A stretch of 64,000 bases of DNA from NCBI RefSeq assembly GCF_030272615.1, contig NC_081409.1:615024755-615088754 (forward strand), written 5' to 3'. Under the pieces are notes generated by a model, which was not told where the DNA came from, did no database searches, and saw nothing but the letters and a program-made list of their open reading frames with translations. Origin of the DNA: Cryptomeria japonica (taxonomy: Eukaryota; Streptophyta; Pinopsida; Cupressales; Cupressaceae). The position numbers were made by a program, and so were the translations under genes. Below, piece after piece: positions 12,577-25,621 of this stretch (its first letter is position 1; each line of letters starts with the position of its first letter).

Positions 12577-13843
12577 GGTTGTTCACATCATATGACTGGT
12601 GATAAAAGCAAATTTGTAAGCATGGAAAAGTATGATGGTGGAATAGTTAGATTCGGAGATGACAAAGCCTGTGTGATCCATGGGAGAGTTTCTATTTCTT
12701 TTGATGGTAAGCATAACATTGACGATGTCTTGTATGTTGAAGGTTTAAAGCACAATCTTTTGAGTGTTGGACAGATGATTGATAAGGGTTATGATATACA
12801 ATTCAAGAATGGTAAATGCAAGATCTTGAATGCCTATGGTACAAATATTGAATCTGGGGCTAAGACTGAAGGTAACATTTTCATTTGAATGTTGGTGAGA
12901 AAAGTTATTTGATTGCTAAGATAGATGAGAGTTGGTTGTGGCATAGAAGAATGCGTCATGTAAACTTTGATTCATTGATTAAGATCAGATCTACACAAGC
13001 TGTTAGAGATCTGCCTAAGATTGTTAAACCTGTTAATCCGGTATGTAAAGAATTTTAATTGGGTAAGCAAACAAGGATTTCTTTCAAGAGTAAACAATAT
13101 ATGTTTGATGGAATACTAGATCTTGTGCATACTGACCTGTGTCGACCTAAAAATGTTAGAAGTATGCAGGGTGATAGATACTTTATGCTACTAATTGATG
13201 ATTATTCCAAGATAATGTGGGTTCTTTTTGAAGGAAAAATCAGAAGCATTCAATAAATTTGAGAGATAAAGTTGAAACTGAGTATGAATTGAACCTAAAG
13301 TGTCTGAGATCTAATAGAGGTGGAGAATTCTGTTTCAATGAATTCAATTGATTCAGTGCGATGCATGTAATCAAAAGACAACATTCTTCTCCTAGAACTC
13401 CATAGCAGAATGGAGTTGTTGAGAGGAAGAAGCGTACTATTTTGGATGTTGCAAGAATCATGTTGATTGAAGGAAATGTTTCAAAGGTCTACTGGAGAGA
13501 AGTTATTAGCACCATAGTCTATACATTTAACATAATTCATATCAAAGGTGATACTGGTAAGACCCCTTATGAGCTTTGGTTTGGTCATGATCCTACTGTG
13601 AAATATTTCAAAGCTTTTGGTAGCAAATGTTATATCAAGAGAGATGAGGATATTGGAAATTTTAATGCTAGAAGTGATGAAGGTATCTTTTTGGGATATT
13701 CTACAAAGAGTAAAGCCCACTGGTGCTATAAAAAGAGACTAAGAAAGATAGTTAAGAGTGAAAATGTGAAGGTGGATGAGAACCTTGGAAATGAGATCAG
13801 AGGTTATCATGATGGTCAACATGTTGTCTTAGCTCCTATTTAG
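12577..13843 (+). pseudogene. copia 1 protease end and integrase
   Basis: The first part is the aspartic protease C-terminal half: GCSHHMTGDKSKF, then DDVLYVEGLKHNLLSVGQM. Integrase follows with WHRRMRHVNF (HHCC zinc finger), HTDLCRP (first catalytic Asp), RSNRGGEF (the second Asp of the usual SDNGGEF is Asn) and NGVVERK (catalytic Glu). The C-terminal GKTPYELWFG, KAFGSKCYI and GIFLGYS motifs are clear. Frameshifts occur near 12885 and 13255 and stops near 13055 and 13350. The protein is dead both by its breaks and by the lost Asp. Confidence 0.88.
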
Positions 13844-14008
13844 CCTGAAGAGCCTAAACAAAATGATTTGGTAGAGACTGCTGATCCGGATGTTGCTACT
13901 GTTGGTGATGATGTGCAGGAACCTGAGGATCCGAACAAACAAAAGACTCCGAGGTATGTTAAATCGAATCATTCTGAGAATTAGATTATTGGTGATAAGA
14001 ATAAAGGT

Positions 14009-15567
14009 GTGATGACTAGAAGAAGGTTAGCTGCAACAAAAGTATGTTTAATTTCTAAAGTTGAACCTAAAGATTTTGCTAAAGCCTGTAAAGATGAAAA
14101 CTGGATAAGAGACATGGAGGAAGAGTTAGATCGGATTGAAAAGAACAACACTTGGGAGCTTGTGCCAAGACCTAAAAATAAAAATGTTATTGGTACTAAA
14201 TGGGTATTCAAAAATAAATTGAATGAAGTCGGTGAAGTAGTCAGAAATAAAGCTAGACTAGTATGCAAAGGGTATTCACAACAAGAAGGAATTGATTATG
14301 AAGAAATGTTTTCTCTAGTTGCCAGAATTGAAGTTGTTAGACTGTTTCTTACTTATGCTGCTTATAAATATTTCAAAGTATATCAGATGGATGCCAAATC
14401 TGCATTTTTGAATGGTGATCTAGAGGAAGAATTTTACATTGAGCAACCTGATGGATTTTCATTGTTGGATAATGGAGACATGGTATGTAAGTTGAAGAAA
14501 GCACTTTATGGATTGAAACAAGCTCCTAGTGCCAGGTATGCTAGATTAGACAAATACTTGTTGAAATTGGGATTTTCTAAAGGTGCCGCTGACAGTTATT
14601 TGTTCTTTAAGATTGAAAATGATAACATTCTAATTGTTGATGTCTTTGTTGATGATATTATTTTTGGTGGTGATGATGATATGAGTATGAAGTTTGTCGG
14701 TGATATGCAGAAAGAATTTGAGATGTCTATGATTGGTGAGATGAAGTTTTTCTTAGGTATGCAGATTACATAGATAGGAAAAGGTATCTTTATATCTCAA
14801 ACTAAGTATGTGAAGAAACTATTGAAAAAGTTTGGACTAGATGATTCCAAAATGGTTGGAACTCCTATGGTGTCTAGTTGTAAATTGTCCAAAAATGATG
14901 GATCTCCTAAAGCTAATCAGAGTTTGTATAGATCAATCATTGGTGGACTGCTATATCTTACTCATACTAGGCCTGACATTATGCATGTTGTGTGTATGGC
15001 TTCTAGATATTAAGTTGATCTGAAGGGGAGTCATGTCACAGTTGTTAAGAGGATATTCAGATATCTAAAGGGAACTATGGATTATGGTATCCGAAGAATG
15101 ACGATTTCATGTTGTGTGCCTACACTGATACAAACTGGGCTGGTGATATTGATGACTGGAAGAGTACTACCAATGGAGAATTCCTTTTAGGAAAGAAGTT
15201 GGTTTCTTGGGCAAGTAAGAAACAAGATTCAGTATCTTTATCTACTGCTGAAGTTGAGTACATTGTTGCTGCTAGTAATTGCACTCAGATAGTTTGGATG
15301 AAGCAAATGTTTAAAGATATTAGAGTTATTCATGATGAACCTAGTACCATTTACTGTGATAATTCCAATGCTATAAACATGTCAAAGAATCCGGTGTAAC
15401 ATTCAAAGACTAAGCATATATAAATCAAATACAATTACCTGAGAGAGAAAGTCAATGAAGAGAAGGTGAAGCTGGAGTATGTATCTACAAAGAAAGAAAT
15501 TGCTGATATTTTCACTAAGCCTTTGCTTGCAGATACATTTGTCTCTTTGAGAGACAATTTAGGGTAA
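14009..15567 (+). pseudogene. copia 1 reverse transcriptase and RNase H
   Basis: Copia RT is complete in 14009-14773: [64 protein letters not shown] and the active site FVDDIIFGG, with Phe in place of the usual Tyr of YVDD. A stop at 14771-14773 separates it from the RT connection (YRSIIGGLLYLTHTRPDI). RNase H follows with CAYTDTNWAGD, SLSTAEVEYI and YCDNSNAI, ending ADIFTKPL near 15520. A stop near 15012, a frameshift near 15100 and stops near 15397 and 15420 interrupt it. Confidence 0.9.
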
Positions 15568-15886
15568 TCCACCCCTCCTAATGAGAACTAGATGCATTGA
15601 GTTTCATCGATCTGGTGAATTCAGAGCATTATCCTTTTATCCGGATTGGTGTGTTGGTGTTGCTCCTCTGCAGGAGTAGTCTATTGATTTGGTTGTGTGT
15701 CCCAGGGGGAGAGAGATTTGTGTTTCTATTCTGGGAGAGAGTCTGATTTTCTATTTTGAAGATCTTTGGCATTGTTGTCAAAGGGGGATAGAGATCATGT
15801 GAAAAATTGCATTATCTATCTTGATCTTAGGGGGAGTTTGCTGGTGATATCTTCTTTATTTGCATTGATTATTTTTCACATTTATA

Positions 15887-15981
15887 TGATGCCATCAATG
15901 CCAAAGGGGGAGATTGTCGGAGTTGTTGGATATGGTTATTCATTGTTTCTGATAGGATATTTTGTTTTCATTGATGTCAAC
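15887..15981 (+). promoter_or_regulatory. copia 1 polypurine tract within an inverted repeat
   Basis: The polypurine tract AAAGGGGGAGAT (15903-15914) ends exactly at the 3' LTR start. It is the site where RNase H leaves the plus-strand primer. The sequence just before and over its left edge (GCCATCAATGCCAAA, 15891-15905) is an imperfect reverse complement of TTTTCATTGATGTC (about 15965-15978) in the LTR, so the tract lies next to a potential hairpin loop. Confidence 0.75.
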
Positions 15982-17177
15982 ATAATCCTGCGATTTATTT
16001 CGGTGAGATTGGGAAGATCTTCTGATCTGGTTTTGTAGTTTGGTTTTGTTGATCATTGTTTTGCAGAGTTCGGTATTTCTTCCGATATATTCCAGTGTGA
16101 TCAAATTTCATGCTAAGACTTTGGGATATTGTCTTGGATGGTCTTGTGTATCTTCATTTCAGATGGCTCATGATTTGGTGCTCTGCAAGTTATCTTTCTT
16201 CGTGATAGTTGTTGATTGGTTGTGTTCTTGAGCTTCTAGACGTTTCAACCGATGAAGATTTGAAAAGAGGGGTTGGTGCAATTGTTCTAGATGATTCTAA
16301 TGTGCTTTTTGGTATTTCCTAGTCATGTCCTATTTGTTTTTGCAATTCGCATTAATCGATGTGCAAGTTTTTGATGATTTCTATGAATCGATGATGATTT
16401 TTTGTGTTATGCAATATTTTTGGTGGTGTAGCATGTCGCAATTGATCTTGGTGTGATTTTCAGTGGATTTGATCATTTGGGAATTTGAATTAGGTCCATT
16501 ATATGTAATGTAAATAATTATATTGGTTCGATGGTTGATCTTTGTATCGTGTAATGTACTCTTTTGTAATCGTGTGTTGAGGGTTTAGCCGACCTTGTTA
16601 TCAAGGTTGATGATTTGTATATATAGATAAGATATTCATGTAATTTAGGTGTTGGTATTTTGTCTGCATTATCAGAGAGGGGTGAATGTGTGAACAAGAT
16701 ATTTATCATTCAGTGAAGTGTTGAAGTGAGATTGGTTTTGCAGAGAAGACAATTGTGCTTAACCGAAACTGTCATCAGGCATTTGTAGGTGCTATCATTG
16801 CGGTTCACTTTTTTTGGATTGTAGTTCGAATCATATTGTAATTCAGTGAGACTTCCTTGAGGGTTGTAGCCTTCTGGGCAAATATCTTTTGAGCAGTGAG
16901 CTCTAGGAAGTGTGCTTGAATGCATGTGCATTCCCCAGTGTAATATTTTCACATACTAATATAGAGTATCATCTTGTTGTGGGTAGGTTCCCATCATGGT
17001 TTTTAGCTTAACTGTGTTTTCCACATCAAAAATATTGGTGTTGTGTGTTTTGCTGTTAATTTGCTTATCTGTTTATTGCTGCAGTTTATCAATTTATGTT
17101 TTGGAGTTTAATTTTTTGTATCCGGTGTAGACTGATTGACCCCCCCTCCCAGTCTTCCTTCTTGATTACTGCTAACA
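15915..17177 (+). repeat. copia 1 3' LTR
   Basis: Runs from TGTCGGAGTTGTTGG to CTGCTAACA. It is collinear with 8842-10089 over its whole length, with many substitutions and small indels. Confidence 0.9.
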
Positions 17178-17182
17178 ACAAC

Positions 17183-17365
17183 CCCCCGTCTCTATGGAAA
17201 ACCATCCTCTTGCCACACACAATCCCCCAATGCTCGTCCTTATAAATTTTTGATTGCATATTTTGTATGCCCTTGATTGGAATCCCTAGCATTAGGCAGG
17301 AAAAATGGTAGTGCCATCGAAATATGAATCTAGAATCAATCTTATTCCTTATTAAAAAAAACATT
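17183..17365 (-). pseudogene. 5' segment of the LINE ORF1 split by copia 1
   Basis: A minus-strand coding remnant without a strong motif, ending MVFHRDGG at the copia 1 boundary. By position and strand it is the part upstream of the DUF4283 domain at 8342-8674. The identification rests on the insertion geometry more than on homology. Confidence 0.5.
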
Positions 17366-17464
17366 TTTTTCTTTTATAATATTTTTCAAAAATAACACTA
17401 GTACATGCTATTATAACCTAAGACGTTTATGTTAATTTTTTTCTTTTAATATTTGATTATCCCT

Positions 17465-18132
17465 AACAACATGGATTTAAAAAAAATACTTTATTTTTTT
17501 CTTAAAAGGGGTAAAAAATTATTATTCACTGAAGATTAGTAAAAAGCAACAAAAACCAATAAGTCCAATAACAACCCATCTAGCCAAAGACAAACATACA
17601 CTCAAATAGGGCACTCACTAAACCCTAAATAACCTCCCATGTCCTCCATAATGAGCTTTTCTAATATCCAAGAGCACTCAATGGACAAATGTACCTAGTC
17701 TATGACATTCCACATCCCAATTTGCTCAGAAGCCCATTTTTCAAACAATTTGAAACTTTGTTCTATTCTTAAGGTATGTGGCAAAAGATAAAAAAATCCA
17801 AAGATCTACAAAGTCTCACAATCTAATTAACCACTAAGGCCAATTGCCAATTCGTTCCCTTTGTATGCCATTTATTCAACATATCAATCATAATCTATGA
17901 ATCAGATTCACAAATGATCTCCCTCCATCCAAGGGCACAACTTCTATCCAAAGCATAAACGGTAGAAGGAGCTTACACAAAGTTGTTAGTATGCTAACCT
18001 TTATAGATAGAGAAAAAGAAATGGACAACCCTAGGATTATCTTTGCCAACTCCACCAATCCCAACATATGTAGGATTACCTTTGAAGGACACATGAGTAT
18101 TTATCTTCCATCACAAGGAGGAGGAAACCAAT
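17465..18132 (-). pseudogene. LINE ORF2 RNase H fragment and 3' tail
   Basis: A degraded plant LINE RNase H on the minus strand. It begins WFPPP at the junction with the gypsy LTR, followed by a KGNPTYVGIGGV segment (consensus RGNPGxxGxGxV), then CESDSQIMIDMLNK (consensus EGDSxLVIxxL) and FFIFCHIP (consensus FxHIxRExN). Most catalytic acids are changed or sit beside stops. Downstream an A-rich tail with AAAAAAATAAAG on the minus strand (about 17490-17465) looks like the 3' end. It was probably continuous with the LINE RT piece at 56865-57540 before the gypsy insertion. Confidence 0.65.
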
Positions 18133-21100
18133 TGTAGCATCCTAAATTGTACTCTCTGACAGTTTTGATCACATTTGGGCCATCACCTTAGCATTCATGC
18201 TTCGAGGCCTGAATAGGACTTGATTATGCTCTTGTTTTGCATATTTATCACCATTTTTGCTATACACATCTTCTTGCCTCTCAAATTTGGTTCCTAATTG
18301 GGCAGGACCAAGGCATGCTACCCCAGTCCCCTTAGGACGAAAGCATCTAGCACACTGGTCATCCTAATTGGATGCAAATTTGGGTCCCTTAATGGTCATA
18401 AATTTTGAGTTGGAATTATAGCTTTGTGTTGACTCATGTTTGAAAAATTAGTTTGTTTTTCGATGGGCAAGTATAAAAAGAGGTCTACCCCTCTCATTTT
18501 GATAACACATTTGATCTAGAAATCATATTAATGAATAAATTCAAGCAATCAAGCATTCACATTTAAACAAGCAAGTAATGTGTCTTCCTTCAAGCATTAG
18601 AGCAAAGATAGAGTCAAGATTCAAGCATTGGAGTTGACATTCATGTTCTATGTTATTGAAGACTTCATGAAACCCTAATTTCATGTGGAGACAAATAAAA
18701 ATTCACAAGGAGGTATATCATTTGTGTTTTCAGTCATTATTCAACATCTGTCTCAAAAGGAGAACATTTCCATTACTACAATTCAATCAGATTTCATTTC
18801 TATTTCATGGTTAATTCCAAAACCAGGGTTTGACCTAAGGAAAACCCTATTCTCAACCTATTTCCCTTCTCTAGTGTGTGTAGGAATAGGTACGAAGCTA
18901 CGATCTTCAAGATAAACTTTATTTATTGTAAAAACGCAAAACATTCTAAATTCAATCATAAAACAAAATACTCTTTATTCTTAAATAAACTCATAATTCC
19001 TTTAATAAGTCTATTTTCTTCCATTATTCCATTCTTAGTTCTAAATGATCATTCCTTAGATGTCATAACATACATGAGGTTTCTATAAAGAGATAAAAAT
19101 TCTTTAATCAAGAAGAAAATGTAAGTAGTATCTCACACATATCTACATACATTACTTAGGACTTTCCAATGCCTTAAGTTCATATAACAAGAAAAACATA
19201 AAGTAAAAGATGAGATACGTTCATTGATCTGCAATCCAAAATCATTATCAATGCAATCTTTAGAATGAAGAAAAGAGCAAGATTCAGGTGCTTTTTCCAC
19301 CCAACCTTGAAGCTTACATTTCCCCAAAATTCTTGGTCAATCAAGAATATCCGACCCTGCACGAATTGCTTAGCAAAAAGAATTCGGTAGACAAGATGGA
19401 ATCTGGTGTATGCCTAGAATGATACATGCATTTTCTATTTTCTAATTCCATTAAGAAACAAGCAAGATCAATCAAGGATATTGTAGAGAGCATAAATAAA
19501 TCTATCTATTTCAATGGTCAATAAGTTACTTGAGTAAAATGCCATGCGTAGCAATAAAAGCTAGTCTGGAAAAGCAAACCATTCCATCTATGATTCCACA
19601 TTTGGCACTCGTCCTGGAAGGTAATCTTTCCAAACACACAAGTATATCTATATTTTCTAATATTCATATGAAATCAGAACTAAGTACATGGAAGACAATC
19701 TTTCTTTTCTCATCTCTAGCTTCCTATTCTTCACATGATAAAATTATAATATTTAAAGAAAACAATATTTCGTTAAATAGATATAGAAGAAACAATCTTT
19801 CATTTACAACCAAATACATCTAATATGACAACAATCTTTTAATTCTATCTTTTCTTGTAAATCAAGAATTAAAATAAGAAGGTGTAACACATGTATGTAT
19901 ATTTACATATAAACAAGTAGAATATGAGTACACATTCTTCCTTCAAATAACATATTAAATTTAACATTAACATGTGTTTTCTATGATTTATGAATTGAAC
20001 TATCTAAATTCAGTAAATTTTTTACAACGAGTATTAAGTAAGATGACATTTCATAATGCACATACCTATATAGCTTTTTCAAACGACATACCAAATAATC
20101 CTTATAACTTCTAATGCAAGGATCAAATTCAGAAGTATAACTCTTTTCTTCACGAAATCAAAATAAGCTTCAATATTTAATAATTCCTTACCCTAGTATT
20201 TCATCTTCTTTGTGATTAAAATTCAAAGTTTTATACGCACAAGCTCTCTATCCTCTTACTCTGTTTCTAGAGGGTTTGGTGGTCTAATTTCTATGAATTT
20301 CACTTATGTTTATCAACAATCTTTAAGAATATATTTCCTTAATACATTTATGTATAGAATATAATTTTCTAAGGAACGTATTTTGATGTCATTCAAAAAA
20401 ATTCTCATAATCAGAAATCTAAAACTATGACTAATACTTTCATATGATTATCATCTAAATATGATCAAAACAGAACATTGTTTTCTCTTTAAATCTCTAC
20501 AACAAAACTTTTCTAGAATCGAGCCCACCTTTGATTGATACTGTCCCTGTATATGATCTCTATTCAATGTATTATTGTCTTCTTTCTTTTTCACCAAGCT
20601 CTCAAGAATGTCGCTATTCCTCAGGCGTGTCTGCTACTCTTCCCTATTCTAGGTATTTGACTCTTTTCTGGGCATGGAAATAAGATTTCTTTTCTCTATT
20701 CGCTACTCTTTCATCTATATTTTCTGCATATTTCTCCCTCGTGTCTTCTCCTTCAAAACCAACAATCTATATATATAGTGACCAAATCTATATTAATTCT
20801 TATTTTTGAGCCACTCTCTCTCATAGTGGTGGACTAATTTATTGGTATCTAAGTGACACCACACATTGTATAACTGCAACATCATAGTCCTAAATGGTTT
20901 AGAACACTTATGTGTTCTCCATGCAATGATATTCATTGTGACACCAAACTGCTCAAGCCGTTAAGTTCATTATTACTAGTGTTATTATGTGGGCTAGCCA
21001 ATTTCTTAGTAGATATTACTATCGACTCCTATTGCTATCAATGTAGTTTGTTAGCTTCCCACACACCACCATTGGTATGCGGATTAGTTTGCATGCCGTG

Positions 21101-21744
21101 CAATGCTTCTAACCACATCGATTAGTTCATATTCATCTTGCAGTTCGTGTTCATCTTGAACACTAAGTTTTCTTTGTAGCATGGTTGATATACTCATCTA
21201 CTCCTACATGCAAGGTGTTTCGTTACGTGGGAGAGTCCCTGTGGTGCCCATGTTTCATGCACATAGTCATTATTTTATTCTAACTTAATGAGTTTGACAT
21301 GGTGTTTAGTCGATATTAATATCGATCTCCCAATGCAAATCATTTTCTATGAGTCTTAGTGATTTTCCAAATCTCAATGGCATTGCAAGTCTTAGTGATG
21401 GTTATAATAATTCAAGTTGACTCCACTTATGTCGACTTCCCTATAACATGTAATCTGATGCATTAATGAATCCACCAATATCCCGAGCAAGTTGATATTT
21501 ATATATTGACAAATATATATATATATATATATGTATACATATATGTATACATATACATATATATATGTGTATATATATATACACACATACATGTATACAT
21601 GTATACATGTATACATGTATACATGTATACATGTATACGTGTACATACATGTATACATGTATATATACACATATATATACATATATATATACATATATAT
21701 ATATATACATAGATATATATATATATACATACATATACATACAT

Positions 21745-21805
<61 letters not shown>

Positions 21806-22391
21806 ACTTTCTAGAAATCACAAAGTAGAAATATAGACACGATATGGAATTTATACATTATCTACACACAAAATGCACATTCAAACATTAAAATACACGT
21901 ATAATCATTTTTTTTTAATAATTAACTTTAAAAATCAATCTTTCTTCAAATTAAAGAAATGTCGATGAAAATTGCTTGTACCAAATTCATTATTCAAACA
22001 AACATTCAAATAAAGTCATTTAAATCATTTATCTTTGTAAGATGCAGATTATAAATTCTAACGTGGTGTGTGAGATTCCATCTATTCTAACGAACTCCAA
22101 GAGCTAAAACAATTCTACCTATACCATGTTCTCGCCTTCATTTGCATTCACCCTTTCCTGCATTCATTTGCACACAATTTCTCATTAGCAATGACAATCC
22201 CATTTTCATAATAAAAATAATACTAATCATTCAATTGCATTTACATAAATAACGTAATGCAGATCCTTTCATCGCATAGAATTTTCCTATTTCATTATCA
22301 TCTATTTCACTAAAAATTCCATTTTCATTTCATAAATGAAATATAATAATTATTTTCCTAATAAATAATTATAGATAAATATGGTTCGTGA
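18133..22391 (+). repeat. gypsy 5' LTR (first 946 bp confirmed)
   Basis: The segment 18133-19078 matches 55952-56864 and includes a TATA box, GTATAAAAAG at 18471-18480, after which the copies share runs of CAAGCATT-type sequence. The rest (19079-22391) has no second copy here. It is AT-rich and gene-free, and I assign it to the LTR because the gag leader starts after it and the right LTR is truncated. The end at GGTTCGTGACA (about 22391) is a guess. Confidence 0.5.
21506..21801. repeat. compound microsatellite (AT)n / (GTATACAT)n
   Basis: About 300 bp of alternating purine-pyrimidine sequence. It has AT runs at both ends and a central block of roughly ten ATGTATAC units (about 21588-21660) that are self-complementary. 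Open frames through it on both strands are low-complexity artefacts. Confidence 0.95.
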
Positions 22392-23320
22392 CATTTATAG
22401 AGAATAATTGATCCCCCATTGGAGTGCAAAAAGTTTGGAGGACCAGAGCGACCATCACACTAGTCCCAATAAATCAAGAGCTCCTTCTAGGAACATATCT
22501 TAATCCTCTTAAAATACTCAAATCCAGGTTTGTGGATCGATCTGATGACTGTAGCTTACTGTTTATGCATTTTTACATCAATTCTAGCACATTTACCCTA
22601 ATTTTAGCAAATTCAATAATTTATTTCAATTCGAGGGAAAGAAGAGGTGCATTCCAAACCCTTGGAATTAGACCAACATATAGACTTCTTTGGTTTATAT
22701 CTACCTAATTCATATCTTTCCCTAATGTATTGGCCCCTAAGTAAAAATGAGTTGTTTTCATACTTCTAATATGGTGGAAACCCTAGTTTTTCACCAACTT
22801 CACATTTTTGTGAACCCAACTCCTTACACTTGCAATTCGGATTTATGTTCTCAAATCTGAGTGTGTATGCATTTCAAATTCAAATTTACATTTGCAAGTT
22901 TTAAATTTTTATTGAATTTTAAAAATTAGAGGGTGAATTCACAAATACCCTAATTTTTAATTCTAAAATTGAGCTTGTGGGTTGTCTAATTTGGATTTAT
23001 CATTTCAAATCTGATTATTCATTTAAAATTCAAATTTTCCCTATGAGATCTCATTTTCCAATTGAATTACATAAATTTAGTGGTTCAATTTACAAAAACC
23101 TTAATTTATAATTCTAAAAGTTACCATGAGGGTTGCACAAATTTTCAAATTTATTTTCAGATCTGATTTTAATGAATGTTATACTGTGAGCTAGATGCAT
23201 TTCTCTTTCAAATTCACAAATCAAATTGCTTAATTAATTGGTTAATCAATCATTTTCATAAGATTTTGTATTGTTTAATCATATTTTTCAAATTCAAATA
23301 CAAATTTCCCTCCTTTGTGC
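22392..23320 (+). other. gypsy leader before gag
   Basis: An AT-rich leader with no ORF of substance. A clear primer-binding site could not be recognised. The piece around 22410-22500 (CCCCCATTGGAGTGC...) may be the degraded 5' end of the internal region. Confidence 0.4.
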
Positions 23321-25100
23321 ATGAGGTTAACTACTATTAGTCCTACCTATAATATTCCCGTGAGAAGAAGCTTTAGAATTAAGGCTTCCCAAGGTTTAAT
23401 TACTAAGGATATGGAGCCTAATTTGGACAACTTGTTTCATGATAATGTGGGTAGTTCCTTTATTCCAATAATTGATGTTGTTTATCCCCTCTTTCTAGGG
23501 TTTTCGTTGACCAATTGGAGAAGATTGACAATGAATTGAAAACCTTCAATAATGGATGAATCAACAATAACTGGAAAGTGAGGCTATCCCATTGATTGAA
23601 GGATTAAAAAGAATGGTTCAAAGTGATAAAATTGGTGTTGATTTGTTGCGTGGTCTTGCTCATATTGTTGACACTAATATCATGTCCTTGAAAATTTGTG
23701 CTAAAGCCCTTGGTTACACTTAACCACTTAGTGAAATTAATCATTCTATTCCTATGACTAATTATATGCCTAGTGTGCCTAATTTTACATCCAACATCAT
23801 GGCTACTTAACACAAAATGTTTTTCCTACTCATGTTAGTCAAGGGGGAAATATTCCTCATCAAAAGTATTTCATACCTCCTTCCTTGAGTCTTCCATTTG
23901 TTACCCAATCATTTCCCATACCTACCTACCATAGTGTCCCACCTCCTTATTCTCAACCTTCCCCTTCATTAAAAAATTTTACTCCTCCATCCCAATCAAA
24001 CATGTCCAATTTCAACCCATCCACCAAAGCAACCATTAATAGCATAGCCCAAACCGTGTCATCCTTGCAACAACAAATAGCTTCCATGAACCAATCAAAG
24101 TATAATGTGCTCGCATTTGATGTAGAGAGCCTATTATCTAATGATATTGTCTATGCTATCCCCCCTAAGAATGTAGAAGTCCCTCAATTGAAGCTTTATA
24201 ATGGAAAAGGTGATCCTATGACTCATGTGGAAATATTTCAAACTTTGTGTAGTGATTTTGCTTATGATAAAATTTTTTTCGCTAAATTGTTTTCTAGAAC
24301 ATTTAGAGATAAAGCTTTGTAATGGTATTGATTTTTGCCTCCTTATTCTATCACATAATTTCAAAAATTGGCTAATGCTTTCATTCAATAATTTCATAAT
24401 AATATTGGTCCTAAGATTACTTTGACTGATTTAATGCATTGTAAGCAAGGCACTGTTAAAGAAAAAGTGACTGATTTTATTGGTAGATATAAGCATTTGT
24501 ATTCTCAAATTTCTTATCCTATGCCTGATCAATATGTTCAAAGAATTTTCATTTATAATTTGCAATACTATATTAGGGATAAGCTTCTCTTTTCTGAATT
24601 TACTTCCTTTACGCAATTGTGCACAATACTTCATAACTATCAACTTCAAGTGAGTCAATTTTAATCATCTCCTTCAATTGATTTGGTTGATAAGAATGAA
24701 AGTTCTCAACAACCTTTTGTGAAGTTTAAACTGAACAAAGGATACATCAAGTTCCATGAAAACAACAATACCCAAGTAGTAGCCACAACAATAGGTGTGC
24801 CTTCTTTATCCAAGTATTTAAAAAAAGAACTTACTCCTCTTTCTGAATCTTTGCATAGCATTATGACATAATTGTTGAGCAAGAATGTGTTGAAACTTCC
24901 TCCTATTAAATGAATTGACACAACCAAACCTTTGCCACCTCATTATGATGCCAAATATTTTTTTCTATACTATCATCAACCTGGTCATGACACTGAAGAT
25001 TATTATTTCTTAAAGAACAAAATTCAAGATCTTATTGATAAAAATACCATATTTGTGGCTAGTGTGAATGACAAAGAAAACAAATTTGCAGCTCCTCATA
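23321..25100 (+). pseudogene. gypsy Gag
   Basis: Gag-like coding region from ATG 23321 (RLTTISPTYNIPVRRSF). After a frameshift near 23500 and a proline-rich stretch (TYHSVPPPYSQPSPSL) comes a capsid-like retrotrans_gag core. This includes VPQLKLYNGKGDPMTHVEIF, LTDLMHCKQGTVKEKVTDFI, RYKHLYSQISYPMPDQYVQ and DKLLFSEFTSFTQLCTILHN. The nucleocapsid motif reads YYHQPGHDTEDYYFLKNKIQ, which in related plant gypsy proteins is a Cys/His knuckle; both expected Cys positions are Tyr here. In-frame stops occur near 24320, 24393, 24662, 24870 and 24912. It is not functional. Confidence 0.8.
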
Positions 25101-25149
25101 ATGAAAACCTCCAAATCTTTACCAATCCTTTGCCTTACCATTCTAGTAA

Positions 25150-25621
25150 TGTGATTGATTCTGAACATCCTGCCTTTTATCCTAATGATCTTGGCCTTGA
25201 TTCTAATAATGTGGTGAATATTATTGATAAAACTACACCTCCTAAGGACCTATGCATTACCTTTGATCCTAGTGAGATTATTAAAGCACCTAATGGCCTA
25301 CCATATATCATTGTGAGGATTAGAAACATGCTCTCACAAGGCATGCTCATTGATCCCATGTGCATGGTGAATGTGATAATTGAAGAGTATCTTTATACCT
25401 TACAATTGCATCAAGTGACATATGATAATTTAATGTGGTGACTAATATTTTTGATGGTTTCTCTTGTTGCGCTATTGGCTCTATTACCCTTTCCATTGAG
25501 GTTGGTACTAAATATTTATATGTTAATTTTGCTATCATTCCTCCATCCTTGGGACATCCTTGGCTCTCTTCCATAAAAGCGATTGCTTCTACTATTCATA
25601 AGTGTTTGAAATTCCCTCTAA
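25150..25621 (+). pseudogene. gypsy aspartic protease-like region
   Basis: Follows Gag in the same element. It reads NGLPYIIVRIRNMLSQGMLI then DPMCMVNVIIEEYLYTL, where the active-site loop would lie; the Asp-Ser/Thr-Gly triad is not visible. After a frameshift at about 25436 the flap-to-C-terminal part reads EVGTKYLYVNFAIIPPSL then GHPWLSSIKAIASTIHKCLKF, the usual end of a plant gypsy protease. The frame stops at the insertion boundary about 25621 and appears to resume at about 27631 (DKIVIINHSMYRSTL). Confidence 0.65.

Larger units (their letters stand above)
8842..17177 (+). mobile_element. Ty1-copia LTR retrotransposon (copia 1)
   Basis: An old but structurally complete copia element. It has LTRs of 1248 and 1263 bp starting TG, a tRNA-iMet primer site, gag, protease, integrase, RT and RNase H in copia order, and a polypurine tract abutting the 3' LTR. 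The flanking 5-mers are GCAAC (8837-8841) and ACAAC (17178-17182), a TSD with one transition. The two LTRs differ at many sites, on the order of 10-15% by eye, so insertion was not recent. A solo LTR interrupts the protease region. The element sits inside a minus-strand LINE ORF1. Confidence 0.92.

Noticed and set aside
21392-21836. Five overlapping open frames of 68-120 codons on both strands
   Set aside because: They are translations of the AT/ATGTATAC microsatellite (Tyr-Ile repeats) with no coding character.
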